24,678 nucleotides of DNA from DATHGT01 sp035317605 (GTDB taxonomy: Bacteria; Methylomirabilota; Methylomirabilia; Rokubacteriales; CSP1-6): the NCBI GenBank assembly GCA_035317605.1, contig DATHGT010000284.1:1-24678 (forward strand). Direction: 5' to 3'. The notes below the pieces were generated by a model, which worked only from the letters and a program-made list of their open reading frames with translations, searched no databases and was not told the DNA's origin. Numbering within the stretch: position 1 is the first letter of the stretch; the number at the start of each line of letters is the position of its first letter. The translations under genes and the position numbers were made by a program. Below, piece by piece: positions 7,497-15,371 of this stretch.

Positions 7497-8341
7497 TATC
7501 CCTTGACCGAACCCGCGGTGAGCCCGGCGACGTAGTACTTGACGAAGAACGAGTAGATGAGCACGACCGGGAGGCTGCCCAGGAACGCCGCGGCCATCAA
7601 CTGGCCCCAGTAGAAGGCATCCCCGCGGATCAGCTCGCCCGTGACCCCGACCGGCACCGTGCGGATGGTGGAGGTGTTGAGGAAGAGCAGCGCGTAGAGG
7701 AACTCGTTCTGCGCGAGCGTGAACGCGAAGATGCCGGCGGAGAGAAAGCCGGGAGTGCACAGCGGCAGGATCACCCGCGTCATGGCCCGCCAGCGGCTGG
7801 CCCCGTCGATGAGCGCGGCCTCCTCCAGCTCCTTGGGCACGGTCTTGAAATAACCGATCAACAGCCAGGCGCAGAAGGGGACGAGCAGGGTCGGATAGGT
7901 CAGCATCACGGCGCTGAGGCTGTCGCCCAGCTTCATCCGGTTGATCAGGTCGGCCATCGGCACGAACAGCAGCGTCTGCGGCACCAGATACGCCACGGCC
8001 ACCGCGATGGCGAGCAGTCCCGAGGCGGGAAAGCGCATCCGCGCCAGCGGATAGGCGAGCATCACGCCGAGGAGCAGCGAGAGCAGGGTCGCGACCAGCG
8101 CCACCAGCATGGTGTTGCCGATCCAGACGACGAAGTTCGTCTCCTTGAACAGGCCGATGTAGTGCACGAGCGACGGATTCTGAACCCACAGGGGGTTTGC
8201 CTTGGGGTCGTAGAGCTCCGCGTTGGCCTTGAGCGAGGTGGCGGCCATCCAGGCGAAGGGGAACAGCGCGAACACGGTCAGCGCCCCGAGCGGGAGCCAG
8301 AGGCCGAAGAGCCGCCGGCTCCAGGTCAATTCGCCGACCAT
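7496..8341 (-). CDS. Carbohydrate ABC transporter permease, MalG-like
   Basis: This 281-residue inner-membrane protein is the second permease subunit of a CUT1-type sugar importer. It has an N-terminal helix (LFGLWLPLGALTVFALFPFA), the six-helix MalG fold, and the cytoplasmic EAA loop at about 173-194 (EEAALIDGASRWRA, then ILPL) that docks on the ATPase. The ATG at 8341 follows the stop of the MalF-like gene by one base, implying coupled translation. The C-terminus ends AGLTAGSVKG, the usual family tail. No ATP-binding subunit is encoded nearby, so a shared ATPase elsewhere in the genome is likely. The sugar specificity is unknown. Confidence 0.94.
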   Translation of the reverse strand: MVGELTWSRRLFGLWLPLGALTVFALFPFAWMAATSLKANAELYDPKANPLWVQNPSLVHYIGLFKETNFVVWIGNTMLVALVATLLSLLLGVMLAYPLARMRFPASGLLAIAVAVAYLVPQTLLFVPMADLINRMKLGDSLSAVMLTYPTLLVPFCAWLLIGYFKTVPKELEEAALIDGASRWRAMTRVILPLCTPGFLSAGIFAFTLAQNEFLYALLFLNTSTIRTVPVGVTGELIRGDAFYWGQLMAAAFLGSLPVVLIYSFFVKYYVAGLTAGSVKG

Positions 8342-8342
8342 C

Positions 8343-9293
8343 TCAGGCTCTCCTCACGTACGAGTTCATCATGATCAGCACCAAGCCGAGCACCGGCACC
8401 ATGGCCAGCGCGGCGGCCGAGCCGAGGCCCAGCTGCCCGGTGGTCACGCTGATGACGTAAGCATAGGTGGCCATGAGGTGGGTGGCGTTGGCGGGTCCGC
8501 CGCCGGTGAGCACGTAGACCAGCTGGAAATCGAAGAACGTGAAGATGATCGAGAACGTGGTGACGATGAAGATCACGGGCATGAGCAGCGGCAGCGTGAC
8601 GTAGCGGAAGCGGTTCCACGTGCCGGCGCCGTCGATGGTGGCGGTCTCCATCAGCTCGGTCGGAATAGTCTGGAGCCCGGCCAGGATCGTGATGCCGAAG
8701 AACGGCAGCCCGCGCCACGTGTTGACGAGGATCACGGACACCATGGCCAGCGTGGGATTGCCGAGCCACGACGGCGCGTGCGCCGGGGTGACCAGGCCGA
8801 AATACATGAGCCCCCGGTTGAACAGGCCCATGCCCGGATCGAGGATCCACTGCCACGCGACCGTGCTGAGCACGGTGGGCACGATGAAGGGAAGCAGAAG
8901 GAGCGCGCGCGTCAGGCCCTTCATCTTGAAGCTCTGGTGCATCACGAGCGCCATGCCGAGCCCGCCCGCGAGCTTGAGAATGGTCGCCGCCACGGTGAAG
9001 CGAACCGTGTTCCAGGCCGCTTGCCAGAAGATGGGATCGTTCCACAGCTTCTCGAAATTGCCGAACCCGACGAAGGTGGCCGGCAGGGCCACCGGCCGGC
9101 TGACGAACGTCAGGTAGAACCCGTAGCAGAACGGGTAGCCCAGGAACGCGATGAGGAAGAGCAGGGGCGGGGTGAGCATGAGCCAGCTGAAGACCGACTC
9201 ACGCTCGAGCCACTCGCGAAAGCGAAACGGGCGCGGGGCGAGTACGGCCCGCGGCGCGGGCCGTACCGCCTCGAGGGCGCGATTCACGCTCAC
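8343..9293 (-). CDS. Carbohydrate ABC transporter permease, MalF/UgpA-like
   Basis: This 316-residue inner-membrane permease pairs with the MalG-like protein downstream. After a basic, proline-rich N-terminus of about 30 residues it shows the first helix (VFSWLMLTPPLLFLIAFLGY), further helices, and the EAA loop at about 213-237 (LMETATIDGAGTWNRFR then TLPLL). The start is GTG at 9293, six bases after the binding-protein stop; another GTG two codons on is also possible. A perfect 11-bp hairpin (9242-9266) falls inside codons 10-18, an odd place that could limit or tune permease synthesis relative to the abundant binding protein. Confidence 0.93.
   Translation of the reverse strand: MSVNRALEAVRPAPRAVLAPRPFRFREWLERESVFSWLMLTPPLLFLIAFLGYPFCYGFYLTFVSRPVALPATFVGFGNFEKLWNDPIFWQAAWNTVRFTVAATILKLAGGLGMALVMHQSFKMKGLTRALLLLPFIVPTVLSTVAWQWILDPGMGLFNRGLMYFGLVTPAHAPSWLGNPTLAMVSVILVNTWRGLPFFGITILAGLQTIPTELMETATIDGAGTWNRFRYVTLPLLMPVIFIVTTFSIIFTFFDFQLVYVLTGGGPANATHLMATYAYVISVTTGQLGLGSAAALAMVPVLGLVLIMMNSYVRRA
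9242..9266. repeat. 11-bp perfect hairpin in the 5' coding end of the MalF-like gene
   Basis: GTACGGCCCGC (9242-9252) pairs exactly with 9256-9266 across the three-base loop GGC. The stem is nearly all G-C apart from the outer bases. It lies 34 bases downstream (minus strand) of the binding-protein stop codon. In other sugar operons a stem-loop after the binding-protein gene stabilises the upstream message; here it is inside the next reading frame. Confidence 0.6.
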
Positions 9294-9299
9294 TCAGCG

Positions 9300-10601
9300 C
9301 TATCCGTAGATCGCCTTGAGTCCCGCCACGGCCTCGGCGATGACGGTCTTGGTGGCCGCACCGGTGCAGGCCTTGGCGAACATGTCGATCACGATCCACT
9401 TGTTGACGACCTCGCCCGCCCGGCGATCGGCCGGCGCCGGCCACGACACGAGCTTTGCGGTCTCCAGGAGCTCGTGGTACGGCTTGAACCGCGGCTCCTT
9501 GTTCCACTCCGCGTCCTTGTCGTAAGCGCGCAGGTAAGGCGCGTGATACATCTGCGCCGACCGATACCAGTCGCCCACCTGCTTGGGCGCCATCAACCAC
9601 CGGAGGAAGTGCTTCACGGCTTCCGGATCGGACGTGTGCCGGAAGATGCCGTGGGTGACGGGGACCAGGCTGTGGAAGCGTCCCTTGGCGCCCTTCGGGT
9701 TCAGCCCGTGGTCGATGACCTTGCCCATGTCGGGCAGGTCACGCTTGGCGGAGATCATGATGCTCATCGCGTTGTTCGTGCACGAGATCTGGCTGGTCAG
9801 GAACGCCTTGTTGTTGTGCGGGTCGAGCCAGCCGACGCAGTCGTCGATGCACGCGTCCTTGTAGAGCGTCCGCACGTAGTCCACCGCCTTGGCGGTCTCG
9901 GCGGAGTCGAGGGTGACTGTCTTGCCGTCCTTAGCGACGACCTGGCTGCCGTACGACCACAGGAGGGGCAGCAGCCACGAGTTGTTGTCCGCGTAGCCGT
10001 GCCCCATCGACATGCCGTACGGATGGCCGGCTTTCTTCAGCGTCCTTCCCGCGTCGAGGAACTCTTCCCACGTGTCCGGGAACTTCTTGATGCCCGCCCC
10101 CTCGAACCAGTCGCGGCGATACGCCATGCACTGGCCGATGTTCCCGAACGGCACCGACTTCCACTTTCCCTCCCACTGCGAGAGGGCCTTCACTTCCGGG
10201 TACCAGCCGCCCTGCTGCTTGCCCGCTTCCTCGGCGATGTCGGAGACGTCCAGGAGCCCTTCGCGGTACAGCCACTCCTGCTGCACCCAGCCCGAGTCCA
10301 CCGGCGCCTTGCTCTCGACGATGGAGACCAGGCGCGGCACCGCCGACCCTCCGGCCGCCACGATCTCGTAGTTGAGTTTGATGCCCGTCTCCTGCTGGTA
10401 CCGGGGCATCAAGACGTTCTTGAAGTGATCGTCGAACTCCTTCACGTACGAGCTCTCGCGCAGGAACGTGATCTGCGCGGGCTTGGCCTCGGCCTTACGC
10501 GGCCGGAAGCCCGTTCCGACCGCCGCGCCGGCCGCGCCCACCGCGGAGAGTTTGACGAAATCGCGCCGTGACGTGGACCCCAGAAAGTCGTGACGAGCCA
10601 T
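9300..10601 (-). CDS. Sugar ABC transporter substrate-binding protein (family 1), Tat-exported
   Basis: This 433-residue protein is the periplasmic binding protein of the sugar importer. Its N-terminus is a twin-arginine signal: STSRRDFVKLSAVGAAGAAVG, with the RR at 12-13, a hydrophobic stretch and processing near the AEA at about 37-39, so it is probably exported already folded. The mature part has the family 1 pattern, including the ITFLRES strand and WEGKWKSVPFGNIGQ. Cysteine pairs (DACIDDC and a later ISC) could form disulfides after export. The ATG at 10601 is preceded by a strong GGGAGGAA. It is the first gene of the operon and is transcribed away from a LuxA-like gene across a 162-base divergent region. 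The ligand is unknown. Confidence 0.93.
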   Translation of the reverse strand: MARHDFLGSTSRRDFVKLSAVGAAGAAVGTGFRPRKAEAKPAQITFLRESSYVKEFDDHFKNVLMPRYQQETGIKLNYEIVAAGGSAVPRLVSIVESKAPVDSGWVQQEWLYREGLLDVSDIAEEAGKQQGGWYPEVKALSQWEGKWKSVPFGNIGQCMAYRRDWFEGAGIKKFPDTWEEFLDAGRTLKKAGHPYGMSMGHGYADNNSWLLPLLWSYGSQVVAKDGKTVTLDSAETAKAVDYVRTLYKDACIDDCVGWLDPHNNKAFLTSQISCTNNAMSIMISAKRDLPDMGKVIDHGLNPKGAKGRFHSLVPVTHGIFRHTSDPEAVKHFLRWLMAPKQVGDWYRSAQMYHAPYLRAYDKDAEWNKEPRFKPYHELLETAKLVSWPAPADRRAGEVVNKWIVIDMFAKACTGAATKTVIAEAVAGLKAIYG

Positions 10602-10653
10602 GCGTTCCTCCCCAGCCTTGCCAGCCGGTGCAGTGGTTTGATCGATGCGCCCG

Positions 10654-10682
10654 AGGATTCTCCCTAAGGGGCGCGGTGTCAA
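10654..10682 (-). promoter_or_regulatory. Candidate sigma-70-like promoter for the sugar ABC operon
   Basis: On the minus strand a perfect TTGACA (10682-10677) is followed after 17 bases by AATCCT (10659-10654), a poor -10 match. It lies about 55 bases ahead of the binding-protein ATG in the divergent region. The good -35 and correct spacing support it; the weak -10 keeps confidence low. Confidence 0.3.
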
Positions 10683-10763
10683 GTGCCGTTGGCCAGTGCC
10701 TAAACGAAAGGCGTCGACCGAGGGGTGCGGGACGGGTATTATCTGCGCAAAGGAGCCAGCGAT

Positions 10764-11786
10764 ATGCGCTTTGGGATCTTCGGCAGCGCGCAGGCCAAGC
10801 GGGGCGGCCCCGACGTCGACAGCGGCGCGGGGTTCCGGGAGTTCGTCGACTACAACGTGGAGGCCGAGGCGCTCGGCTACCGGTCTTCGTTCGTGGTCGA
10901 GCATCACTTCACCGGCTTCGGCCAGATCTCGGCCACGCTGAACCTCCTGACGTGGGTCGGCGCGCGCACGAGCAGCTTGAGACTCGGCACCGCGGTCATG
11001 GTGCTGCCGTGGCACAACCCCGTGCTCCTGGCCGAGCAGGTCGCGACCATGGACCTGCTCTCGGGCGGTCGGATCGATCTCGGCATCGGCCCCGGCTATC
11101 GCTACAACGAGTTCGCCGGATTCTGCATTCCCATGGAAGAGGCCGAGGAACGATTCGACGAATCGGTCGGCGTGATGATCAAGGCGTGGACGTCGGATCA
11201 GCCGTGGTCGCACCGAGGCAAGTACTGGCAGTTCGACAACGTGGTCGTCGAGCCGCCGACGGCGCAGAAGCCGCACCCGCCGCTGTGGATGGGCGCCGGC
11301 CGTCCCGAGTCCATCAAGAAGGTCGCCCGGCGCGGCTACAACCTGTTGCTCGATCAGTTCGCGCCGTTCGAGCAGATCGGCGAGCGGATCGCCCTCTACA
11401 AGTCGGAGGTCGAGGCTCTCGGCCGTCCGTGGGACCCATCAACGCTGGCCGTCGCGCGCTCGGTCAACGTGGTGATGACCGAGGGCGAGCGGCAGAAGGC
11501 CCTGGAGGCGCGGCTGGCCGCGCGTCTCCGGACGGACGCGCTGGCCCAGCGTCCCGACGGCCAGAACAAGGCGAGCATCATGTCGTACGCGTCGACCATC
11601 GAAGGCGCCGAGGCGGGAACGCTCTACGGCAGCCCCGACGAGATCGCCGCCAAGCTCCAGATGCTGCGCGACATGGGCGCGGAGTACGTGCTGCTCAACT
11701 GCGTGGGCGGGGCGAGGACGCTTCGCCGATTCGCCCGCGAGGTGATGCCGGCGTTCACCGGCGCCGCCGTCGGCTCGGCGGTGTGA
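10764..11786 (+). CDS. LLM-class flavin-dependent monooxygenase, LuxA-like
   Basis: This 340-residue protein is the window's closest relative of the bacterial luciferase alpha subunit. VVEHHFTGFGQ carries H47 and H48, aligning with the LuxA EHHFTEFG motif whose first histidine is catalytic. SLRLGTAVMVLPWHNPV and LSGGRIDLGIGPGYRYNEF match the flavin phosphate-binding region. A C-terminal segment (GSPDEIAAKLQMLRDMGAEY) is typical of LLM enzymes that use FMNH2 from a separate reductase. The ATG at 10764 is chosen because AAAGGAG lies eight bases upstream; an earlier in-frame ATG at 10725 would add 13 residues and lacks such a site. msrB follows after ten bases. No reductase is adjacent and the substrate is unknown. 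Confidence 0.92.
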   Translation: MRFGIFGSAQAKRGGPDVDSGAGFREFVDYNVEAEALGYRSSFVVEHHFTGFGQISATLNLLTWVGARTSSLRLGTAVMVLPWHNPVLLAEQVATMDLLSGGRIDLGIGPGYRYNEFAGFCIPMEEAEERFDESVGVMIKAWTSDQPWSHRGKYWQFDNVVVEPPTAQKPHPPLWMGAGRPESIKKVARRGYNLLLDQFAPFEQIGERIALYKSEVEALGRPWDPSTLAVARSVNVVMTEGERQKALEARLAARLRTDALAQRPDGQNKASIMSYASTIEGAEAGTLYGSPDEIAAKLQMLRDMGAEYVLLNCVGGARTLRRFAREVMPAFTGAAVGSAV

Positions 11787-11796
11787 GGAGGCGGCG

Positions 11797-12252
11797 ATGA
11801 GCAAGATTCCGAGCGACGCCGAGCTGAAGACGCAGCTGACGCGGATGCAGTACGAGGTCACCCGGTGCAGCGCCACCGAGCCGCCGTTCCGCAACGAGTT
11901 CTGGAATCACCACGAGGCCGGGATCTACGTCGATGTGGTTTCCGGCGAGGCGTTGTTCGCCTCGACCGACAAGTTCGATTCCGGCACGGGCTGGCCGAGC
12001 TTCGTGCGCCCGCTCGAGGCTGACCACGTCAGCGAGCTCGCCGACACGTCGTACGGCATGCGCCGCGTGGAAGTGCGCTCGGCCAACGCCGATTCGCACC
12101 TGGGCCATCTCTTCGACGACGGTCCCGCGCCCACGGGCCTGCGCTACTGCATCAATTCCGCGTCGCTCCGCTTCATCCCCGTCGACAAGCTCGAAGAAGC
12201 GGGCTACGGCAAGTACCGCGCGCTCTTCGAGCCAGCCAAGCGCGAGCGCTGA
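11797..12252 (+). CDS. msrB: Peptide-methionine (R)-S-oxide reductase MsrB, zinc-free form
   Basis: This 151-residue enzyme reduces methionine-R-sulfoxide in proteins or free form, using thioredoxin. Diagnostic motifs are SGTGWPSF (62-69), DSHLGHLFDDGP (99-110) with H101 and H104, and the catalytic C118 in LRYCINSASLRF. The two CxxC zinc motifs of many MsrB proteins are absent: the first site reads VDVVSG. C24 in VTRCSATE is the only other cysteine and could be the resolving residue. GAGGAGG sits upstream of the ATG, and the gene follows the LuxA-like monooxygenase by only ten bases, so the two are likely cotranscribed. MsrB could repair oxidative damage caused by flavin chemistry; this is inference. 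Confidence 0.96.
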   Translation: MSKIPSDAELKTQLTRMQYEVTRCSATEPPFRNEFWNHHEAGIYVDVVSGEALFASTDKFDSGTGWPSFVRPLEADHVSELADTSYGMRRVEVRSANADSHLGHLFDDGPAPTGLRYCINSASLRFIPVDKLEEAGYGKYRALFEPAKRER

Positions 12253-12261
12253 CGCTTCGTG

Positions 12262-12312
12262 ACCGCGGCGGCAAAACGCCGCGGTGAATCCTTTCACCCG
12301 CCGACATTTTTT
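12262..12312 (+). terminator. Terminator region after msrB with two alternative hairpins
   Basis: The downstream hairpin pairs GCGGTGAA (12281-12288) with TTCACCCGC (12293-12301, one bulged C) and is followed five bases later by six T residues (12307-12312), a plausible intrinsic terminator for the LuxA-like/msrB unit. An upstream perfect 9-bp hairpin (12262-12270 with 12277-12285, loop GCAAAA) shares its right arm with the first, so the two cannot form together. Confidence 0.6.
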
Positions 12313-12528
12313 CCCGGAGCCCCTTGTTGCGCGCTCGCGCGATCGCGCAGTGTCCTGCCGGCGGCATCCTGTGCTTACGCTCAGGGTGGTGCGGGTTCGT
12401 CGCTCTGTCAGTCAGCCACCACAATATGATCGCTGCGTGACGGTGAAGCGCCTGATATCAGGACGCTCGAGGTTTGGCACGTCCGCTGCTCATGTCCGTG
12501 ACACGAACCCGCGACAGGAGGAGCGCAC
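12313..12528. other. Gene-poor intergenic stretch
   Basis: No convincing reading frame or RNA gene is visible between the msrB terminator and the next gene. It includes a 12-base palindrome GCGCGATCGCGC near 12336-12347 and a TATGAT at 12425-12430 that could be a -10 box, but there is no good -35 at the right distance. Confidence 0.4.
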
Positions 12529-13080
12529 GTGGAGAAACATGGACGTTCGAGCACGTGGACGATGTGGGCGCTCGGCGCGGTGTTCGCGGTGACGATGATC
12601 GGCGTGAGCTGGGTCACCGCGGAGATGCCGATGCCCGCGCGCGACGCCGGCTGGCGCGAGCCGCTCGGCCGCGCCGAGGCCGCGTTCTTACAAGGCGAGA
12701 CTCGGCGCGCCGAGCAAGCATGGGAAGAGGCGCAGCGCGTCGCCATGCGGCCCACGATTCCGCCGAGCGGCCTCGTGGACGTCGGCCTGGCCTACTTGAA
12801 GATCGGTGAGGCTGCGCACGATCGTCAGACCGCGGTCACGCGCACCCGGCAGGTCTTGCTGCGCGCGTTGTTTCGAGCCCGCCACCAGCGCGACGTCGAC
12901 GGTCTCACCGCGGTGAGTCACGCCTTCGCGCTGCTCGGCGATTGCGAGGTGGCCGAGCGGGCCTTCGCCGTCGCGCTGGCCATGTCGCCCAAGCAAACGC
13001 CGCCGACGTGCGGGAACCCCGACGTCTCCGCGAGCCCGCGATGGGGCGCGGGAAGCCGAGCGCCCGCGCCCGGCCGTTGA
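12529..13080 (+). CDS. Hypothetical membrane-anchored protein with TPR-like helical repeats
   Basis: I do not recognise a named family for this 183-residue protein. After a short basic start, residues about 10-30 (TMWALGAVFAVTMIGVSW) form one hydrophobic segment, a signal anchor or uncleaved signal peptide. The rest would be periplasmic. It is helical with TPR-like spacing of small and aromatic residues: AEAAFLQGETRRAEQAWEEA, then VDVGLAYLKIGEAA, then SHAFALLGDCEVAERAF. The tail after residue 155 is proline- and arginine-rich and low complexity. The start is GTG at 12529 with AGGAGGAG just upstream. Such proteins often scaffold other proteins. It converges on the VOC gene with only seven bases between their stops. 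Confidence 0.75.
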   Translation: MEKHGRSSTWTMWALGAVFAVTMIGVSWVTAEMPMPARDAGWREPLGRAEAAFLQGETRRAEQAWEEAQRVAMRPTIPPSGLVDVGLAYLKIGEAAHDRQTAVTRTRQVLLRALFRARHQRDVDGLTAVSHAFALLGDCEVAERAFAVALAMSPKQTPPTCGNPDVSASPRWGAGSRAPAPGR

Positions 13081-13087
13081 GCGAACG

Positions 13088-13603
13088 CTAGGCGCGCGCG
13101 CCGGCCGGCGCGGCCGCGCGCAGCGCTTCGTCCCAGGGGCCGGGGAAGCGGCCCTTGTCGCCCTGACCCGAGAACGGCCGATCGCGCTTCCACTCGCTGC
13201 GCGGCAGCTCGAAGTAGGCCTCGAGACCGTTGCCATCGGGATCCGAGAAGTAGAGCCCGATCGAGATCGAGTGGTCGGACACGCTGAACGGCACGCCTTT
13301 GTCCCCAAGCCGCCCGTGCATCTCCTTGAGGTCGTCGAGGCTCGCCATCCGCCAGGCGAAGTGATTGAGACCGACCTGCCCCTTCTGCTGGACCGGCGCC
13401 TCGTCACCGACGTCGAACAGCGCGACGTCGTGAGCGTGGTCCGGGTCGGCGGCGAGGAACGCCGCGCGCAGCCGTCCGGGCTCCCGCGAGGGGAACGTGT
13501 CCTGGACGTGGAGTCCGAGGACGTCGGTGTACCACTGGAGCGAGCGGTCGACGTTGCGCACGAAGATGTTGACGTGATCGAGACCGACCGGCCTGGCGCC
13601 CAT
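13088..13603 (-). CDS. VOC-family protein, extradiol ring-cleavage dioxygenase-like
   Basis: This 171-residue protein has the vicinal-oxygen-chelate fold. LDHVNIFVRNVDRSLQWYTD opens the first beta-alpha-beta module, and GQVGLNHFAWRM opens the second. H10, H81 and E128 (in DPDGNGLEAYFEL) match the 2-His-1-carboxylate iron site of type I extradiol dioxygenases, and SDHSISIGLYFSDPDGN provides the nearby His and Tyr seen in that group. It is shorter than classical two-domain catechol dioxygenases, so it could be a single-domain dioxygenase or another VOC lyase/isomerase. The ATG at 13603 has GGAGGT eight bases upstream. It sits alone downstream of the sigma factor gene (72 bases away) and may be read from the same transcript. 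Confidence 0.9.
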   Translation of the reverse strand: MGARPVGLDHVNIFVRNVDRSLQWYTDVLGLHVQDTFPSREPGRLRAAFLAADPDHAHDVALFDVGDEAPVQQKGQVGLNHFAWRMASLDDLKEMHGRLGDKGVPFSVSDHSISIGLYFSDPDGNGLEAYFELPRSEWKRDRPFSGQGDKGRFPGPWDEALRAAAPAGARA

Positions 13604-13674
13604 ATGCGTGACCTCCAATGCCAATGGTGGACTTCCGCTCGAGCGCCGTCGGCGCTCTCGACGATCGAGGGAGA

Positions 13675-14949
13675 TTATCGCACTTCGCAGGCGGCGAGCC
13701 TCGAGGAGAGGAAGGCTCGCTCGCGCGGGTTGTCGGCGAGGGCGAGGGCGCGGCGGTACTCGGTGGCCGCCTCTTCGAGGCGGTCGAGGCGGCGCAGGAA
13801 GTCGGCGCGGGCGGCGGGGAGCAGGTGGTAGTGGCGCAGCGCTGACGCCTCGATGGCGTCGAGCGCGGCGAGGCCGGACGCCGGGCCGTGGGCGAGGCCG
13901 ATCGCCACCGCGCGGTTCAGCGCGACCACGGGCGAGGGTGCGACGGCGGCGAGGGCGTCGTAGTGCGAGACGATCGAGAGCCAGTCCGTCGCCTCCCACG
14001 ACGTCGCGCGCGCGTGACAGCTCGCGATCTCCGCCTGGAGCTGATACGGCCCCGCGTGCTCCGGTGGGCCGGCGCGATCGAGATAGGCGAGGCCGCGGGC
14101 GATCCGCTCACGGTCCCAGCGCGAGCGATCCTGATCGGCGAGCAGGACGAGCTGTCCGTCGGCGTCGGTGCGGGTCGCGGCGCGTGAGGCCTGAAGCTCC
14201 ATCAGCGCGACGAGTCCGAGGGCCTCGGGCTCCGACGGCATCAGCTCGACGAGGGTCAGCCCGAGGCGGATCGCTTCCTCGCACAGATCGTGGCGCACCA
14301 GCGCGTCGCCGGTGTGCGCGGCGTAGCCCTCGTTGAAGATCAGGTAGATCACCGCCAGCACCGCGGGCAGCCGCTCCGACAACTCGGCGCCCTCGGGCAC
14401 CACGTACGGCAGCTCGCGATCGCGGATCATCCGCTTGGCCCGCACCAATCGCTGCGCGATGGTCGGCTCGGGGACGAGAAAGGCGCGGGCGATCTCGCCG
14501 GTCGAGAGACCGCCCACCAGCTTGAGCGTGAGCGCGACCCGGCTCTCCGCGGGCAGGGCCGGGTGGCTGCACGTGAAGATCAGCCGCAGCCGGTCGTCGG
14601 GGATCTCGTGGGGATCGATCACGTCGGGTCCTTCGTCGCGTCCATCGATGGCGGCCTCGTAGGCGAGCGCCCCGGCATGCGCCTCGGCGCGCCGGAGGTG
14701 ACGCAGTCGATCGAGCGCGCGACGGCGCGCCGTCGTCAGGAGCCAGGCGCCGGGACGATCGGGCGTGCCTTCAGCCGGCCAATGAGCGAGCGCCTGAGCG
14801 AACGCGTCCTGGACGATCTCTTCCGCCGCGTCCACGTCGCGCACGATACGCAGCACGGACGCCACCACGCGCGCGTACTCCAGCCGGAACGTCTCGGCCA
14901 CCCGCGCGCCGATGTCGTGGTCTCGCCGTCCGTGATCGAGGGTCCCCAC
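13675..14949 (-). CDS. ECF42-type RNA polymerase sigma factor with C-terminal DUF6596/TPR extension
   Basis: This 424-residue protein directs RNA polymerase to specific promoters. Region 2 spans about 20-85 (FRLEYARVVASVLRIVRDVD, AEEIVQDAFAQAL, GAWLLTTARRRALDRLR). Region 4 follows (ALTLKLVGGLSTGEIARAF, VPEPTIAQRLVRAKRMIRD). About 230 further residues form the helical extension of this group (YLIFNEGYAAHTGDALVR, ALNRAVAIGLAHGP, ADFLRRLDRLEEAATEYRRA). The ECF42 group has this long tail, no anti-sigma partner, and a neighbouring DGPF/YCII gene, exactly as seen here. The start is GTG at 14949, 36 bases after the DGPF stop, with an 8-bp hairpin between. An ECF42-like promoter lies ahead of the DGPF gene, suggesting self-activation. 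The signal is unknown. Confidence 0.94.
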   Translation of the reverse strand: MGTLDHGRRDHDIGARVAETFRLEYARVVASVLRIVRDVDAAEEIVQDAFAQALAHWPAEGTPDRPGAWLLTTARRRALDRLRHLRRAEAHAGALAYEAAIDGRDEGPDVIDPHEIPDDRLRLIFTCSHPALPAESRVALTLKLVGGLSTGEIARAFLVPEPTIAQRLVRAKRMIRDRELPYVVPEGAELSERLPAVLAVIYLIFNEGYAAHTGDALVRHDLCEEAIRLGLTLVELMPSEPEALGLVALMELQASRAATRTDADGQLVLLADQDRSRWDRERIARGLAYLDRAGPPEHAGPYQLQAEIASCHARATSWEATDWLSIVSHYDALAAVAPSPVVALNRAVAIGLAHGPASGLAALDAIEASALRHYHLLPAARADFLRRLDRLEEAATEYRRALALADNPRERAFLSSRLAACEVR

Positions 14950-14964
14950 GGACAGCGATGGTAC

Positions 14965-14984
14965 CGCCGGCGCGAACGCCGGCG
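14965..14984. repeat. 8-bp hairpin between DGPF and sigma genes
   Basis: CGCCGGCG (14965-14972) pairs perfectly with 14977-14984; read on the minus strand the loop is TTCG. It starts one base after the DGPF stop codon and ends 15 bases before the sigma factor GTG, so it could reduce translation or transcription of the sigma gene relative to its partner. Confidence 0.5.
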
Positions 14985-14985
14985 A

Positions 14986-15333
14986 TCACATCTGCCAGAT
15001 CGGGCGTACGTCGACGAAGCCGCCTTCCACCAGCGGGAGCTTCTTCGCCCATTCGACCGCTTCGTCTCGCGTCTCGCAGTCGATCAGGTAGAACCCGCCC
15101 AGCCCTTCCTTGGTCTCCGCGAACGGCCCGTCCATCACCTGGCGCTGGCCGGCCTTGAGACGCACGCGGCTGGCGTCACCCTCGGGACGCAGGCGCTCGC
15201 CGTGGACCATCTTGCCGGCCGCCTGGAGCTCGTCGCTGAAGCGGCGATGACCCGCCACCAGCGCTTCCATCTCGGCGCGCGGCCGTGGCGGCGCGTTCTT
15301 GTCGTCGGAGCCGATCAGCAGCATGTAGCGCAT
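14986..15333 (-). CDS. DGPF/YCII-related protein, partner of the ECF42 sigma factor
   Basis: This 115-residue cytoplasmic protein is a YCII-related (DGPF domain) protein. It begins MRYMLLIGSDD and carries DGPFAETKEGLGGFYLID, whose first four residues name the family; the rest has the ferredoxin-like alpha/beta pattern (AVEWAKKLPLVEGGFVDVRP). DGPF proteins are the conserved neighbours and usual regulatory targets of ECF42 sigma factors, but their biochemical role is not established. The ATG at 15333 has GGGAGG upstream. It is the first gene of a two-gene unit with the sigma factor and lies downstream of the TGTCGA-CGTC promoter at 15372-15398. Confidence 0.95.
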   Translation of the reverse strand: MRYMLLIGSDDKNAPPRPRAEMEALVAGHRRFSDELQAAGKMVHGERLRPEGDASRVRLKAGQRQVMDGPFAETKEGLGGFYLIDCETRDEAVEWAKKLPLVEGGFVDVRPIWQM

Positions 15334-15371
15334 GTGGCCTCCCTCGGTCTCGATTCGATCTTCATCCATAC

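Noticed and set aside
8223..10571. Long plus-strand open frame of 782 codons opposite the sugar ABC genes
   Set aside because: Its translation is rich in Arg, His, Glu and Asp with no family motif, and it is antisense to three clear transporter genes; a GC-rich third-position artefact.
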